Positions 19,290-32,195 of a DNA stretch of 64,000 nucleotides are shown in pieces. The stretch comes from Daedaleopsis sinensis. Lineage: Eukaryota; Basidiomycota; Agaricomycetes; Polyporales; Polyporaceae. The notes under the pieces were generated by a model. The model searched no databases. It was not told where the DNA came from and was given only the letters and a program-made list of their open reading frames with translations. The DNA is taken from positions 1,116,001 to 1,180,000 of the forward strand of contig CM066304.1 in NCBI GenBank assembly GCA_033807695.1, written 5' to 3'. Numbering within the stretch: position 1 is the stretch's first letter; each line of letters starts with the position of its first letter. Made by a program: the position numbers and the translations under genes.

Positions 19290-19354
19290 GAACGGCGGGC
19301 GGGCAGGCGGGCGCAGAGAGCGGCGGGCGGGCGGGCGCAGAGAGCGGCGGACAC
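19290..19354. repeat. Short GC VNTR, unit 2
   Basis: Short form, about two copies, as at 7561-7625. Confidence 0.75.
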
Positions 19355-20133
19355 GAGCCCGGCAGAGCAGAGCGCTGGCTGAGGATGCTGTCGAGGTCAG
19401 GGTCCGTCGGCGGACGAGTGGGAGGGAGACGGTGGAGATCTCGGACCGGGGAAACGACAGGTGACAGGTGGAGAGGAGGGGAGGGATCGGGGAGGGCCGA
19501 ATCGGGGATTATGAATTTTGGACGGATGTGGGCTGGTGCTGGCGGCGTGCGGCGTGCGGCGCTCGGGGATCGCTGGGAGCACAGAGTCCGGTTGTAATCG
19601 ACAAACTCGAAGATCGACAGGCAAGATAGTCAGTTATCGAGGTTCAGGTGCGTCGAGAGACGGCAGGGGAGGGCTTTTCGGGCAGTAGGATTGAGTGCAG
19701 TCGACGACGGCGACGAACTGGCCGTCGGTGGCCGTGAGGGAGGCAGAACAGTGCAGACGGGCGGGGGCAGGCGCTCGGTGGCCGAGTCTCCCGCTCTGTG
19801 GGCGTATCCGGGCGCGCGGAGGAGACAGCGGCATGGAAGAGAGCCTGTAACGCGCAAGTCAGGATGAGACGGCGACACGGACTAAAGAGTGCATACATTC
19901 ATGCAGCTGGGTCAGCGGGACGAGGAGGTCATCCTCGTCGCCGTTGCTGCTGCCGCCGTCGCCGGCGTGTTCGCAGTGAGCGTCGAGTGCGAGGGCAGCC
20001 GTCGTGGTGGTCGAGAGCAAGTCGAGAGCAAGAGGGACGGGGTAGCGCTGGGAGGGACGCGCCGCTACGGAACGCCGGAGCCGAGGAGTGGCGCCCGTGC
20101 AGCTAAGATCGCAGCCGCCCAGCTGGCCACAAC

Positions 20134-20395
20134 CCACACCGTCCAGCTCACACCGTCCAGATTACTGACCACCTCCCGTCCAGATTACAGCCCATTGCTC
20201 GTCCAGAGGTTCGACTTGCATCTCGCGCATCTCACCAGCCCACGCAGATCCCCGCTCGATCCCCGCTCTCGGCAGATCTGACCGTCGTCGTCACCAAGCT
20301 TGTTTCCATCCCAGTTCTCCTCTCTCTACCACCATCTCCTCCTATGCCCACCCCGCACCGCGACTCGCGCCCTCTGCGGCTTTCTATCCACCACA
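20134..20395 (+). promoter_or_regulatory. Promoter and leader of chitin deacetylase copy 2
   Basis: CGTCCAG at 20140, 20154, 20177 and 20200. Upstream ATG at 20344, overlapping the main start in another frame. Confidence 0.5.
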
Positions 20396-23207
20396 ATGTT
20401 GCCCCTCAACGCGCTGTCCGCTCTTTTGGCCGCTACGCTCTCTGTCCAGCTCGTCAACGCCCACGGTGTCAACCACCACCACAAACGCCAGGCCCCCGCT
20501 GCCAGCCCTCCTTCACCTGCGTCGACAGCACCTGCATCGACAGCACCTGCGTCGACAGCGCCTGCGTCGACCTCTGCCGGAACCCCGGCAACGACGGGTC
20601 CTGCACCTTCTGGCACCGGCTCCTACAATGTCCCGCCGCTGTCCGCCATCACGGCGAACATGCCGTCTGGTCCTGTCCCCAGTTTGGCCACCACCTACAC
20701 CCCGGGCGCGCAACCAACTTACTCGAACGCGCCCCCACTGCCTTCGAAATGTATGTCTTTTTCTGTCATCTTGTCACTTGTGTCTTCCGAAGACACGTCG
20801 CTGCTCTCAAGCGCCCAAACATTCACGCTAGTGCTCAATTAGCCTCGTGAAAAGCAGTTGTAGACACGTCTCTGACTCGGTCTACGGACATCGAAGACAG
20901 AGACAGAGACATGTATCGGCTCGCATGTCTCTTCTGTCTTCAATATCCGTATTGTTGCGCATATAGTCCAGCCAGCATGCGGGGTGGGACTCATCCCAAG
21001 CAGCCTCCACGACGAGCAGAGGCCATTCCCCTGATCGCATTCGGTTTATTGGCCAATGTGTTTTGCGTCGCACTCAACGTTACACCTTAGTCCCGCGCTG
21101 GTTACATGCAGCATCTAAAATGTAACCAGCATGGGACAGGCTGTTCGCGATATAGTTCAAGTGTCCATGTGATGGAACTGTTGGACAAACAGAAGTCATA
21201 TTTGGTCAATGATCACGATGTGATCAGGATGTAACAGCCCGTTGCATGGGTCAATGTCCCTGGTGTCTATCTCTTCCAACTTGAGCGGCGTGATATGTCC
21301 GGAATTGAGTAGAGCAGACAAGTCGTTACCATACTCTTCCGACTTGCCATACCATTCGTCAGAGGTATTAATCGCAATCATACAGTTGTCTTCACCCAGG
21401 GCGCGTGGCCCGCATTGGACGTAGTTCCCCCAACCGGTACGTGTGCGAATCAATCGCCGGTTGAGTGTCGCTCACTGCACTTTGTAGACTCTGATGAGGT
21501 CAAGCAATGGTTGAAGGAGCTCGACGGCCACGACATTCCTAATTTCGCGCCGACTGTGGACGGATCATGTGCCACCGATCCGACGGCTGCTGCTCAGGCT
21601 CAGCAGCGTGGATGGTGGACGTGTGGCAAATGGACCGCGCCCAACGACATCGTCGTTTGCCCTGAGAAGTATACTTGGGGTGTCAGTTTCGATGATGGCC
21701 CTGCGCCGTACAGTGAGTTCCTACTTTGATTGTTCTTCAATACTAGTCTGATCCTTCTTGTAACTAGCTCCCAAGCTCCTTAAGTACCTCGAGGACCATG
21801 ACATCAGCGCCACGTTCTTCGTCGTTGGCTCGCGTGTCATATCGTATCCCGATATCCTCATTGCCGAGTACATGGCTGGCCACGAGATCTCCGTTCACAC
21901 CTGGTCTCACCACGTACGTGTGCTCTTGAACCTTTATTTTCTTGAAACCATCCCCTCGTTCTGAACAAGAAGTCGGACAATGTTCTTGTCCAGAGATGGG
22001 CGGGTGCTTGACTCTGACCCATTGATGTGACTTGGTCGGACTCGGGTCCGACCATCCATCGTCAACACGTGATCTGATCTGCGACCTCCACTCGAAAGTG
22101 GAGTCAAGGTCGTCGTCCAGCTCAGGGATTCGTGCAGAGCTTGACTTTGGTTGACCCAGGGTCTGACCGGGGTCTGACCTGGGTCCGACCCATGATCAAG
22201 CCCATCTCTGTTCTTGCCGTTGCTCGTGGGTTAGCAGTCGCTGTCAAGCCCCGTCCGTGATTGCATGTTCCTCGCTGCCTAGTGCATCACCTGCTGAACC
22301 AGGAGATGTTCCGCCCATGTTTCATTATCTCTACTCATCGCCAGGTTCTGACATTCTGTTTTAGCCCCTTACTGCGATGACCAACGAGCAGATTGTGGCG
22401 GAGCTTGGCTGGACCCGTAAGGCGATTCAGGCGGTGCTTGGCGTTACTCCGACGACGATGCGCGCACCGTTCGGTGACATCGGTGAGTATCCCGGTTTAT
22501 TCGAGTCGGCGCGGAGCTGACTCTTCATAGATAACCGCGTCCGTGCCATCTCGAACGCGATGGGTCTCCGGCCGATCATCTGGACCACCACCCCTGGCGG
22601 TGTTGCGTTCGATACGAACGGTAAGTTGTTCGCAATCATGCATGTACAACAAGCCTCATACCTCTGCGCAGACTGGCACGTCCCTGGTGGCGAGCAGACT
22701 GGCGAGTCGCAATTCCAGATCTTCGAGAGCCTTCTTGGCAATGCTTCGACTCTGGACACTGGGTGAGTGCTAAAGTGATTGAGGGCAATCGTGAGACTGA
22801 CAATGGCCTATAGCTTTATCGTCTTGGAGCACGATCTCTTCGAAATCACCGTCGACCTCGCTGTTGGATACACCCTCGACGCTGCGCTGAAGCACCAGCC
22901 GCCTTTCAAGGTCAGTGACTCGCTTAACATTGTACACACGCTTGGACTAAAACGTGGTGTTTTGTAGCTCGAGTCCATCGGCTCCTGCCTGAGCATCCCC
23001 ATGAACGACATGTACAAGGAGACCGCTACGGTTGACATCGTACACTCCAACTCCACGGGCAGTAACTCGACGTCGACCGGCTCTGGCAGTTCCGGCAAAG
23101 GCTCAGGTGCTTCTTCTGAGGGTGGAAACGGGGCTGTTGGCTTGCAGACCTCGATTGTCGGTGTTGTCGCTGCTGCGATCGCCGCTGTGCTTGCGGGTGC
23201 CCTATGA
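20396..23207 (+). CDS. Chitin deacetylase, GPI-anchored, copy 2 (type A)
   Basis: Protein identical to copy 1 as translated. Exons 20396-20750, 21386-21436, 21488-21712, 21768-21913, 22365-22482, 22531-22620, 22672-22762, 22814-22910 and 22968-23207. All CE4 motifs, the signal peptide and the GPI tail are kept, and introns 1 and 4 are in the long A forms (635 and 451 bp). Confidence 0.95.
21196..21385 (-). pseudogene. Antisense coding relic in deacetylase intron 1, copy 2
   Basis: Same as 9467-9656. Confidence 0.4.
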
Positions 23208-23459
23208 GGGTGTGGACATGAGCCATACCTTGACACGCATCTCTAGACACGCATACAATATACCATTGATACGTTCACACTGTCACTAATGAATGGACAT
23301 TCACGTCTGGTCTCATGAGATTATGTACTTGCGCCGCGCGCGAGACTCGATCCAAGTTGACAGTACTAGTCTTGAGCTTGAGCTTGGACATTGCAAGTTG
23401 GTGGAGGCGTATACATGTGTGGTCGCGACGGGCGGTAGGTATCGCGCATCGAGAGATGC

Positions 23460-24397
23460 CCGCACACGCATGCCGAGCGTCGCTCGCTCGCTCGTGGGGA
23501 TTGCGGTCGTGCACGTCGCAGCGTCGCGAGGGCACGCTGCGCCGAGTCCAGCGTGCCCGATTCTGGGAGAACCGCGGGACGAATCCGGCCATAAGTCCTC
23601 GCCATCCCGTCCGTTCCTGCTGAATCAAGGTGTTCTAGGTTCGTCTGAACACTACGCGTCGAACGGGCTACGTTTCGCGACTATAGGAGGAGGTGGGAAA
23701 AATCGTTTTCATTGCAATTTCATGGGCCGCGGCAGAGAAGTCCCTCTCCAGCTCGTCCCTCGCGGCGCAGAGCATCCGCACTAGCTACGTACATGTAAGC
23801 ATGTTGTATACAGCCTGTACGACCAGTTTCCGAGACAATAAACAGTGGTTTCAAAATCGAGATAGAGACCATCTCCATGGGCCGGTGCCACTTAAAAGTT
23901 AACAGCTCGTTTCAATATACAACGTACTATACACTGCGCTAGTGCGCCGAGTACTCACGGACACACGCATGCAGAGCGTCGCTCGCTCGTGTGCACTGCG
24001 GTCGTGCGCGTCACGGCGTCGCGAGGGCACGGCGTCGCGAGGGCACGACGTCGCGAGTCCGCCGGGTCCCACTCTGCTCGTACAGGCCCCCTCCCCGCCA
24101 CAGATCCGGCCATAACTCCTCGCCATCACGTCCGTTCGCGCTAAAGCAAGACGTCCCTGGTTCGTTCAGCCGTTTCGCATCGGACGGGCCCTGTTTCGAG
24201 ACGATCGGGGGCGGTCGAAAAAGTCGCGTTCATTGCGATTTCATGGGGCGCCACAGAGAATCGACTCTCCCGCTCGTCCCTCGCCATGGAGAACGTCCGA
24301 ACCACCTGTAGATGTGTAAGCATGTTGTATACGACGTGTACGACCTGTTTCCGTGACAATAAACGAGGTTTCAAAATTCGAGTTTAGCACCACCCTC
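23460..24397. repeat. R1/R2 duplication, unit 3
   Basis: Same as unit 2, with AATAAA after both modules. Confidence 0.8.
23470..23784 (+). CDS. Small ORF of module R1, copy 3
   Basis: Equivalent of 50-364; frame identical to unit 2. Confidence 0.3.
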   Translation: MPSVARSLVGIAVVHVAASRGHAAPSPACPILGEPRDESGHKSSPSRPFLLNQGVLGSSEHYASNGLRFATIGGGGKNRFHCNFMGRGREVPLQLVPRGAEHPH

Positions 24398-24549
24398 AAA
24401 ACGCCGGTCAAGAGGATCTCGGCGTTGCCAGTATTCTGACCCCAACATAATGCTGGCGTTGGCTCGAGCATCATGTCGCATCATAATAGTCATGTCAGCA
24501 GTCGGTTCCGGGCCCAGGAACATGCGGAGTACGGTGAACGTCCTCGGCC

Positions 24550-24702
24550 GGCAGGAGGGCACTCCTGCCATTCTCTCGAAATCCGCATGTTCCCGACTTG
24601 GAAGCGTCTGCAGATGATAAATACAGACTCGGACGACCTGGCATGGTCGTTGTCTCGGAGATCCGAGAAGAAACGAGTGCGCAATAAGCATTATTGCGCT
24701 CG
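24550..24702. other. Cluster of four inverted repeats, unit 3
   Basis: Same as unit 2 (12821-12973). Confidence 0.45.
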
Positions 24703-25116
24703 ATGTGCGCGGTTTTAGGCATGTCACGCGGATATCTCTAAGAATGCATATCCCTGGCGCTGGGATCGTGTCCACCCGCGTTCTACAAGTCGTGCGGCAT
24801 GCGACGAGCCACACGCAATGCAGAGGGCACGCTTCTACCGACGGTGAAGCAGCCTGCAGCTCGCCGGAGAGCGGTATTGGGAGCAGGTCCCACACGGTTG
24901 ACTGACGGCCGCGCATACGGCCGCACCCCTTCGTAGCCTGGGCATGACATGCCACCGGTCACGCGCACGCCGTCGCACCAGCGTTTTCATAAGTTTCGAA
25001 CGGGGACACTGCAGCCAACGCAGGACTCCCTGGGGAGCACTACGGGCTGTAGCTCCGAGTCGAAAGCAGCGTCCCGGTAGATTCGGAGCGCGTCGCAAAG
25101 GTACGAGCATGCGCCG

Positions 25117-26815
25117 CTATGCGTCTACAGCGGAGTGGACCGGGACGGTAGCGAGGCATCGTTCTGGTCGCAGACGGCGCCGTCTCACGTGAAAACCGAG
25201 TCGAGACTAGTACGTACCTGCATAGTGATCTGTCGGCGAGAACGGCATCGGACACTGCGAGACAGTCGCGAATAGATACTAGACATACAATGTAGTCAGC
25301 TCCGGCTCAAGGTTTGGTCATTCAAGGTACTTACTACTAGTGTTTGCTTCAACGAAGAATGCTAGCATTCCTGTCACTGCCGTGAGCACTACTAGTAATG
25401 CACAGCTCAGACGTGCGAGAAAATGACGTACCTCTAATCTATCTGAGTGGTCAAGCCGCATGTTTGTACGAGGTAATCTGGATATAAGGGCATGGTCAGT
25501 GAGTGTGTGATCACTAGTAGTCATGTGTCTCGGACGGACTCACTGCAGGTCATCTCACATGAGGATCGGTTGCGCGCATGGCGGAGTCCAACATCGTCGC
25601 GGGCCGATGCTAGTGACAGTGAGAGTCTAGAGTTAGTAAACCGGTATGCGAAGTGTAAGCGCGACTTACCACTTCGCACTTATGTCTGCGCATCCGAACA
25701 CTAGCATAAGGGGGAGAGCGGAGAAGAGCATAGATCCACGCAGCAGAGCAACGCGGTCCGTGGTCGGCCATTGTCCACCGGCGCGCACACCCGTCACTGT
25801 CATACGGGAAGTCAGAACAGGTCTATACACACTAGTACTCCCGACGAGGACGTACCTGTCACTGACGCGTGTGACGAGACGACGAATCTCGTCGCCCGAC
25901 GCGCGTCGTCGGCCTACTGCGAACGTGTGAGCCGGCACCCGGTGGTATGTAATACCGTACGGCGACGGGCTACGTACCGGACTCGTGGTGGTCTGAAAGT
26001 GAGAGACGTCAGCGCATAACGACGAGCAGTTACTGGTTGATGAACGTACCAGTGGCTCGTGATACTCCGATGGCCATAGGACCGGCGGTGCATCCACGGC
26101 ACAGGCCGCGTCTGCCCATGTGTATTGTGAACTTCCAAGATGGGCCGCGTCCGAGTGTGCTGTATGTGTCATTGAGAACTTGAGCTGGCACTAACGGGGA
26201 GGTCAGACGTACCTGACGGACGTGTGTGACGGTAATATGCCGCCGGCCTGGCATATAGTACGGGACGAGTGCACTACGAGAATCATCGTTAGCCTGTTGA
26301 AGCGTCAGGTCATAGTACAAGTATAACTCACTTGTAGTATCCGCGTGCCAATCCTGTAGAGCCTACAGCCACACGAACGTCAGCGCACAGCCATAGATAG
26401 CCACGCAAAAGACGTGCGTACTGGCGGTCCGCGAGACATCAGGCGCGACCGCCGCGCACATGCAGCAGAGTCGGACACTACCGCCAGCTGGCAGCAGCAG
26501 GCACGGTGCGGACGCCACGAAAGTCCCCGAGTCGTCCGCGCGGCCCCGACAGGTTGCCGGACCGGCGCACGCGCTACAGCCAAATGTTGTCAGAGGCGCG
26601 CCTCGCAGTATGAAGGGAAGCGAATGTGCATACCGAGCGCGTCGATCCTAAGTGCGTCATCGTCGCGACGCCAAGCGCCATACTCATCTCCTGCACAGAG
26701 TACGCGGTCAGCAGTGGAATGCACGCGAAGAGACATAGACGCGTACCAGAACGAGGGCGGCACAGTCGATTGCGACTCCGCGGCGAGGGCGTGCAGGCGA
26801 GATCAGAGGCGTGAC
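25117..26815 (-). CDS. G1, unknown function, copy 3
   Basis: Matches copy 2 throughout at offset 11729, with the same exon structure. ATG at 26687, stop TAG at 25117-25119, and the alternative retained-intron stop at 25318. Confidence 0.5.
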
Positions 26816-27634
26816 CTGAGTGCGGCGGGGCAGTCAGTGATCACCGCGAACGAGGGTCCCGACGTCGTGCAGGCGGGGGAGCTCACCGGGAAGCAGGGCG
26901 CAGGTGCGTCGAGCGTCGGCAGTGCGGTGAACGGCGAGGGCGCATGCAGAGAGGAGAGGGGGAGGGGGAGTGGAGAAGAGGGAGAGGGAGAGGTGGGGAT
27001 GCTGAGACTCGAGTCGCGTCGAGGTACTTGTAACCTTTGGTGCTGGTCCGTGCACGCCTTGTCTCGATCGCTCCCTCTTCTGGGTGCGGGGTCCTCGGAG
27101 GAATGACGGCAGGGGCATGTGCTAGACGTCCACGGACCGAGGTGCCCAGCCAACCAGAGGAGGACACGGGAATGCGAGCGGGCTGGAGCATCGAGCGTGG
27201 GGATGGCCAGAGAGATGGAAGACGACGCAGACAGATTTTGAGCACAAAGAGACGTTCGGAGGAATAGACGCAAGTCTCGCTTAGCGCATGAGGCGCCAGG
27301 GCCGCGATCGTCGCACTTTGTGGCCCCAATCGTCGTAGAATTGTTCGCCGGGGGCAGGAGGAAAGGGTCTCCGTCCAAAGCAGCGTTCTGGCGTACTTTC
27401 CATGAGTTCGGCGAGTCCGGGCTGCATGGGAGCCCTCGGAGTATGTGTACCTACTTCGGGTCATGTAATGTACGCCTCCGTAAGCTGTATCGAGCTGGCT
27501 GATTTCGTACTGTACTCACCGTAGTGGATTTTTCGACAAATCGGAACACAGCTGCAGAGTCCGCGGTCTGTGTCGACTTTGGACTGCTTAATAGACCTGT
27601 GCTATGATCTCGCATATGTCAGAGATATATACAC

Positions 27635-28229
27635 ATGTCTTCGTCTTTGAGAGTCGTCAGTCAGAGGTGGAGAAGGCAGGAAACAGACCGGAGGACGTCC
27701 GTGGCGGAAGCGGAAAGCAAAGTTGGGTTGCGAAGCGCCCGGCGGTGAGTCGTGCGAATCCGATCCTTCTCGCCCAAAATGGATGTTCAACCTCTTTCCT
27801 CACTTCAGGTTAAGAGTACGAGCTATCCCGCAGCGCAAAGGTGCGTAATATCTCTCTATAGTACTTGTTTACTCAGCTACAATGCTGAAGCGCATCTCAT
27901 GGCATATGTCTGACTAGGAAAGTACCTCCCACTGCCAGTGCAACTTGAACAAGTCGTGACGATCTCTGACTTTAGGTCTGTCAACGACGTGTTCAGCAAC
28001 GCGGTTCGCGATGGTGTACGTGTAGTATGTGCTCTGGACCGTGCTAGCTGCATTGCGCCTCAAACCGACTGCGAAAACGCGCTGCGCGCGAGCATTGAAT
28101 TATACACCCGTCGGCAAGCGTGCTATTCTTACTGCTTACTGCTAGAATGCTAACTCGCCCAACCAGCAGGACCACGTGCGACAAGCATCTCACGTCGACG
28201 ATCAAATGCTCAGGGTCTGTCGCTCATGA
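27635..28229 (+). CDS. G3, unknown function, copy 3
   Basis: Same as copy 2: exons 27635-27744, 27809-27840, 27918-28015 and 28167-28229. Confidence 0.4.
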
Positions 28230-28489
28230 CGAGTAAGTACAAGGAGCTTCATTCAAACAGTCTACTTATACGTGCTCAGTAAGGTCGCGCCCCCCATCCA
28301 GTCTGAGTTCGCCATGCTTGCTGACGTGCTCCTCACGAGGAGACGCACCCGTGCGCGCGAAGGCAAGTAAGTGCTGCGTGTCCCAAGACCTGAGGACTAC
28401 ATTCTCATCCTCCGTCACACCACTTGAATATACACGCGCGCGCCGACACGTCCAGGACCCGCTCCTCTCCAGTACCTTCCCCTCGCGCC

Positions 28490-29290
28490 CGATCCCTGCT
28501 TTCGCCCGACTCCGCCCCCCGCTCGCGCACACTCCCCATGGGACGCACGCGTCCGCGCAACGGGACGATGTATGCCGACGGCCGGCCATGCCTGGAGACG
28601 ACGCGGCGAGCGAAAACCTTCGTTCCGCGCCGTCCTCGGAGGGGGACAGCTGCTCAGGCGGTCTGACCTTGCAGTACTCCTACTCCGCAGGGATGATCGC
28701 AGTCCTCCCGGAAGTGCGCGCCCCGCCTCTCTCTCCCGCGCGCTCATCGACATCTCTCGCACTCATAGGACGAGCACGTCCGCGCAACGGGACGACGTGT
28801 GCCGACGGCCGGCCATGCATGGGGCGGACGCGCCGAGCGGAAATCCTCGTTTCGTTTCGTTCCGCGCCGTTCGCGGAGCTGGGTATACCTGCTCAGCTGG
28901 CGCTGGCCTCGCGGCCCGACCTTGCAGAACGATGATCGCGGTCTTCCCAGAACCGCGCACTCCGCCCCCCGCCCGCGCCCGCGCCCGCTCCTCTCTCGGA
29001 CTCGGCGCACCGCGACGATGTGTGTCACTGTCGACGTCCGGCCATGCCTGGGGCGGACGCGCCGGCCTCAGAGCTGGCGGTGGGTAGTTGCTCGGTGGGC
29101 CTCGCGCCCGACGGTGCAGAACTCCGCAGGGATGATCGCGGTCTTCCCAGAACTGCGCACTCCGCCCCCCGCCCGCGCCCGCGCCCGCTCCTCGTCCCGC
29201 ACTCGTGGCGCATGGCGCATGGCGCAACGGGACGGCGAAGGCCGTCTGGGCGAGTGCTGGGGGCAAGAGCGCGCAGACAGTGACCCGAGT
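28490..29290. repeat. GC-rich minisatellite, unit 3
   Basis: Same form as unit 2. Confidence 0.7.
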
Positions 29291-29844
29291 CTCCGGCGGC
29301 ACTCGGATGCCACCCGCTATCCGCCACCCGCCGTCTGGCGCGGGCGGCAGGCCGCAGCCACAGCCTCGGCATGGACGTGGACACGGTGCCCCCGTTCTGA
29401 CTCCGCACGCTCTTCTCCGACGGCGTCCGCGTCGCCGGGCCCTGGGTACGTGCGTGCAGCGGCCTCTCTGCTGGGTCTGCGCGCAGGCCAGTGCTGCACG
29501 TCCGGCGCAGGATCCGAAGCGCACGCACTCCACGACGTCTATGCCAGCCCCGGGGACGGAGGCGTCGAGCAGGCTGGGTAGGCGGGGGAGAGGCCGACTG
29601 CCGCTCGATTCGGGCAGGCTCAACGCGCCGCGGCGCACGACGAACGGGCCGGGGAGGTTGACCGCGCCCCCGACTCTGAGCTCTGAACGCTGAACGTTGA
29701 ACGGCGGCGCGCGGGCGAGCGGCGAGCGGCGAGGCGAGGCGCAGACGCGTTCCGGTGCGGCGGATCTGTCGCCCGCCACATGTGGTATCGTACTTCCATG
29801 CTTGTCGTGTCAGGGCTGGAGGACTGGGGTTAGCACGACGCGGC

Positions 29845-31023
29845 GTCTTGACTCACATGGGGGAGAAGATGTCTGCGTCCGAGTAGGCGGGCACGTCCCC
29901 GGAGACACTCGCACGAGGGGCTTGAGGCGGCTCGCATGTGCGGAAGACGGGACGTCGCCCGAGGGTGCAGTTCATAGATTGTATTTGCCGTTTGTGCTGC
30001 TCGTAGGGAATGCATTACAGTGACTGTAGCTAGCAGAAGAGCGCGGTCTCTGTATTACTATTGAACCTCGCACCTGAGAGTCATCGAGAGGGAATTCCCG
30101 GTGGGCCGATGTGTCTCGGAAGAGGGGAAGCGCGAGGAGCGTCTGCAAGCGACGTCCGATGGCGGGCCCTCCGGGTTCGCCGAGGACGTCACGGTGCGCC
30201 GCCCGTGCTGGCTCGTCCTGTTCGCGCACTCTCGTGCGGATCTCCTGCAGAGCATGGCGAATGAGCTTAGAGCGCGGCGAACGGCGGACAAAGGCTGCAC
30301 ATACCTGATGAGGAGGGGCGGCGGCCTGCTCGGAAGTCTGGGCAGTCTGGGCGGAGAGGCACACATGCTCGTGTGACAGCGGGGGATTCCGATTTGTGTC
30401 TGACGCTGCGCGCAGTTGCGGATGAGATGACTGCGAGCAGCGGGCTACTGGACTTGGAGAACGGCTCACTATGAGCACGGCTCGAGCTCACCTGAGATAG
30501 CGGACGGGACGGCGGGGAACGTACATGAGTGACTCGGACGTCGGGCTCGGGACGCTGGGATCGCACCATGTGGTTACCCCGCGGGGGGTGCGGTCCGGGT
30601 GCATGGAAGTGCGACCCTGGCCGTGGTGGCCGGGCGCAACGATGGGGAGCCGAGCAGTGAGGTCAATGTGTCGCAACGACACGGCCTGTGCGGCTGGATG
30701 TGACCGAGAGCGAGGACGGCGGACGTGGCGGGTCGCCTAGGTATACACGCACCTTGAGTACGGATCAACTGCATTGGACGGCGCCGTCGGGTCGTGTAAC
30801 GGCAATATGCATCAAGGCGTAGGTAGAGAGATGTACAGAAGTGGACAAATGGTATGACTTACGGCGAGACTGGCAGAGAGAAGGCGGGGAAGACAAGTGT
30901 CGTGAGACGGCGGGAGAAGTCGGCGAGGTCTAGTAGTCGTCGAGGAGAGCGCACGTCTTCGGGGAAAGATACAGGCACCTACCTAGTCGAGCGGGGACGT
31001 CGTCAGTGTGCGTGAGATCGTCA
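29845..31023 (-). other. G2, minus-strand splice-dense region, unit 3 (B form)
   Basis: Donors and acceptors as in unit 1, with substitutions: E to G in one candidate exon, T to I and Q to H in the other reading. The intron near 30010-30070 is rewritten by several small changes but keeps its donor and the AGCAG acceptor, which supports an intron there. Confidence 0.35.
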
Positions 31024-31160
31024 TGGGCAGCGGGCGGGCGGGCGCAGAGAACGACGGGCGGGCGGGCACAGAGAGCGGCGGGCGGGCGCAGAAACGGCGG
31101 GCGGGCGCAGAAACGGCGGGCGGGCGCAGAGAACGGCGGGCGGGCGCAGAGAACGACGGA
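31024..31160. repeat. Short GC VNTR, expanded form, unit 3
   Basis: About six copies of the ~20 bp GCGGGCGGGCGCAGA(G/A)A-type unit, against about two in units 1 and 2. Confidence 0.75.
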
Positions 31161-31953
31161 CACGAGCCCGGCAGAGCAGAGCGCTGGCTGAGGATGCTGT
31201 CGAGGTCAGGGTCCGTCGGCGGAGGAGTGGGAGGAAGACGGTGGAGATCTCGGACCGGGGAAACGACAGGTGACAGGTGGAGAGGAGGGGAGGGATCGCG
31301 CAGGAACGAATCGGGAATTTTGAATTTAGGACGGATGTGGACATGTGCTGGCGGCGTGCGGCGCTCGGGGGTCGCGGAGGGCACAGAGTCCGGTTGTAAT
31401 CGACAAGCTCGAAGATCAACAGGCAGGATAGTCAGTTATCGAGGTTCATGTGCGTCGAGAGACGGCAGGGGAGGGCTTTTCGGGCAGTAGGATTGAGTAT
31501 TGCGTTGAACGGAGTCGACGACGGCGACGAACTGGCCGTCGGTGGCCGTGAGGGAGGCAGAAAAGTGCAGACGGGCGGGGGCAGGCGCTCGGTGTCCGAG
31601 TCTCCCGCTCGGTGGGCGTATCCGGGCGCGCGGAGGAGACAGCGGCATGGAAGAGTGCCTGTAACGCGCAAGTCAGGATGAGACGGCGACACGGACTAAA
31701 GAGTGCATACATTCATGCAGCTGGGTCAGCGGGACGAGGAGGTCATCCTCGTCGCCGTTGCTGCTGCCGCCGTCGCCGGCGTGTTCGCAGTGAGCGTCGA
31801 GTGCGAGGGCAGCCGTCGTGGTGGTCGAGAGCAAGTCGAGAGCAAGAGGGACGGGGTAGCGCTGGGAGGGACGCGCCGCTACGGAACGCCGGAGCCGAGG
31901 AGTGGCGCCCGTGCAGCTAAGATCGCAGCCGCCCAGCTGGCCACAACCCACAC

Positions 31954-32195
31954 CGTCCAGATTACAGCCCATCTCCCGTCCAGATTACTGACCACCTCCC
32001 GTCCAGAGGTTCGACTTGCATCTCGCGCATCTCACCAGCCCACGCAGATCCCCGCTCGATCCCCGCTCTCGGCAGATCTGACCGTCGTCGTCACCAAGCT
32101 TGTTTCCATCCCAGTTCTCCTCTCTCTACCACCATCTCCTCCTATGCCCACCCCGCACCGCGACTCGCGCCCTCTGCGGCTTTCTATCCACCACA
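31954..32195 (+). promoter_or_regulatory. Promoter and leader of chitin deacetylase copy 3
   Basis: Three CGTCCAG sites at 31954, 31978 and 32000. Upstream ATG at 32144 as in the other copies. Confidence 0.5.

Larger units (their letters stand above)
11692..23420. repeat. Tandem array unit 2 (11729 bp)
   Basis: Recombinant unit. Its left part, up to about 17.53 kb, matches unit 3 at a constant offset of 11729 bp, and its right part, from about 17.88 kb on, matches unit 1 at the same offset. Confidence 0.95.
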
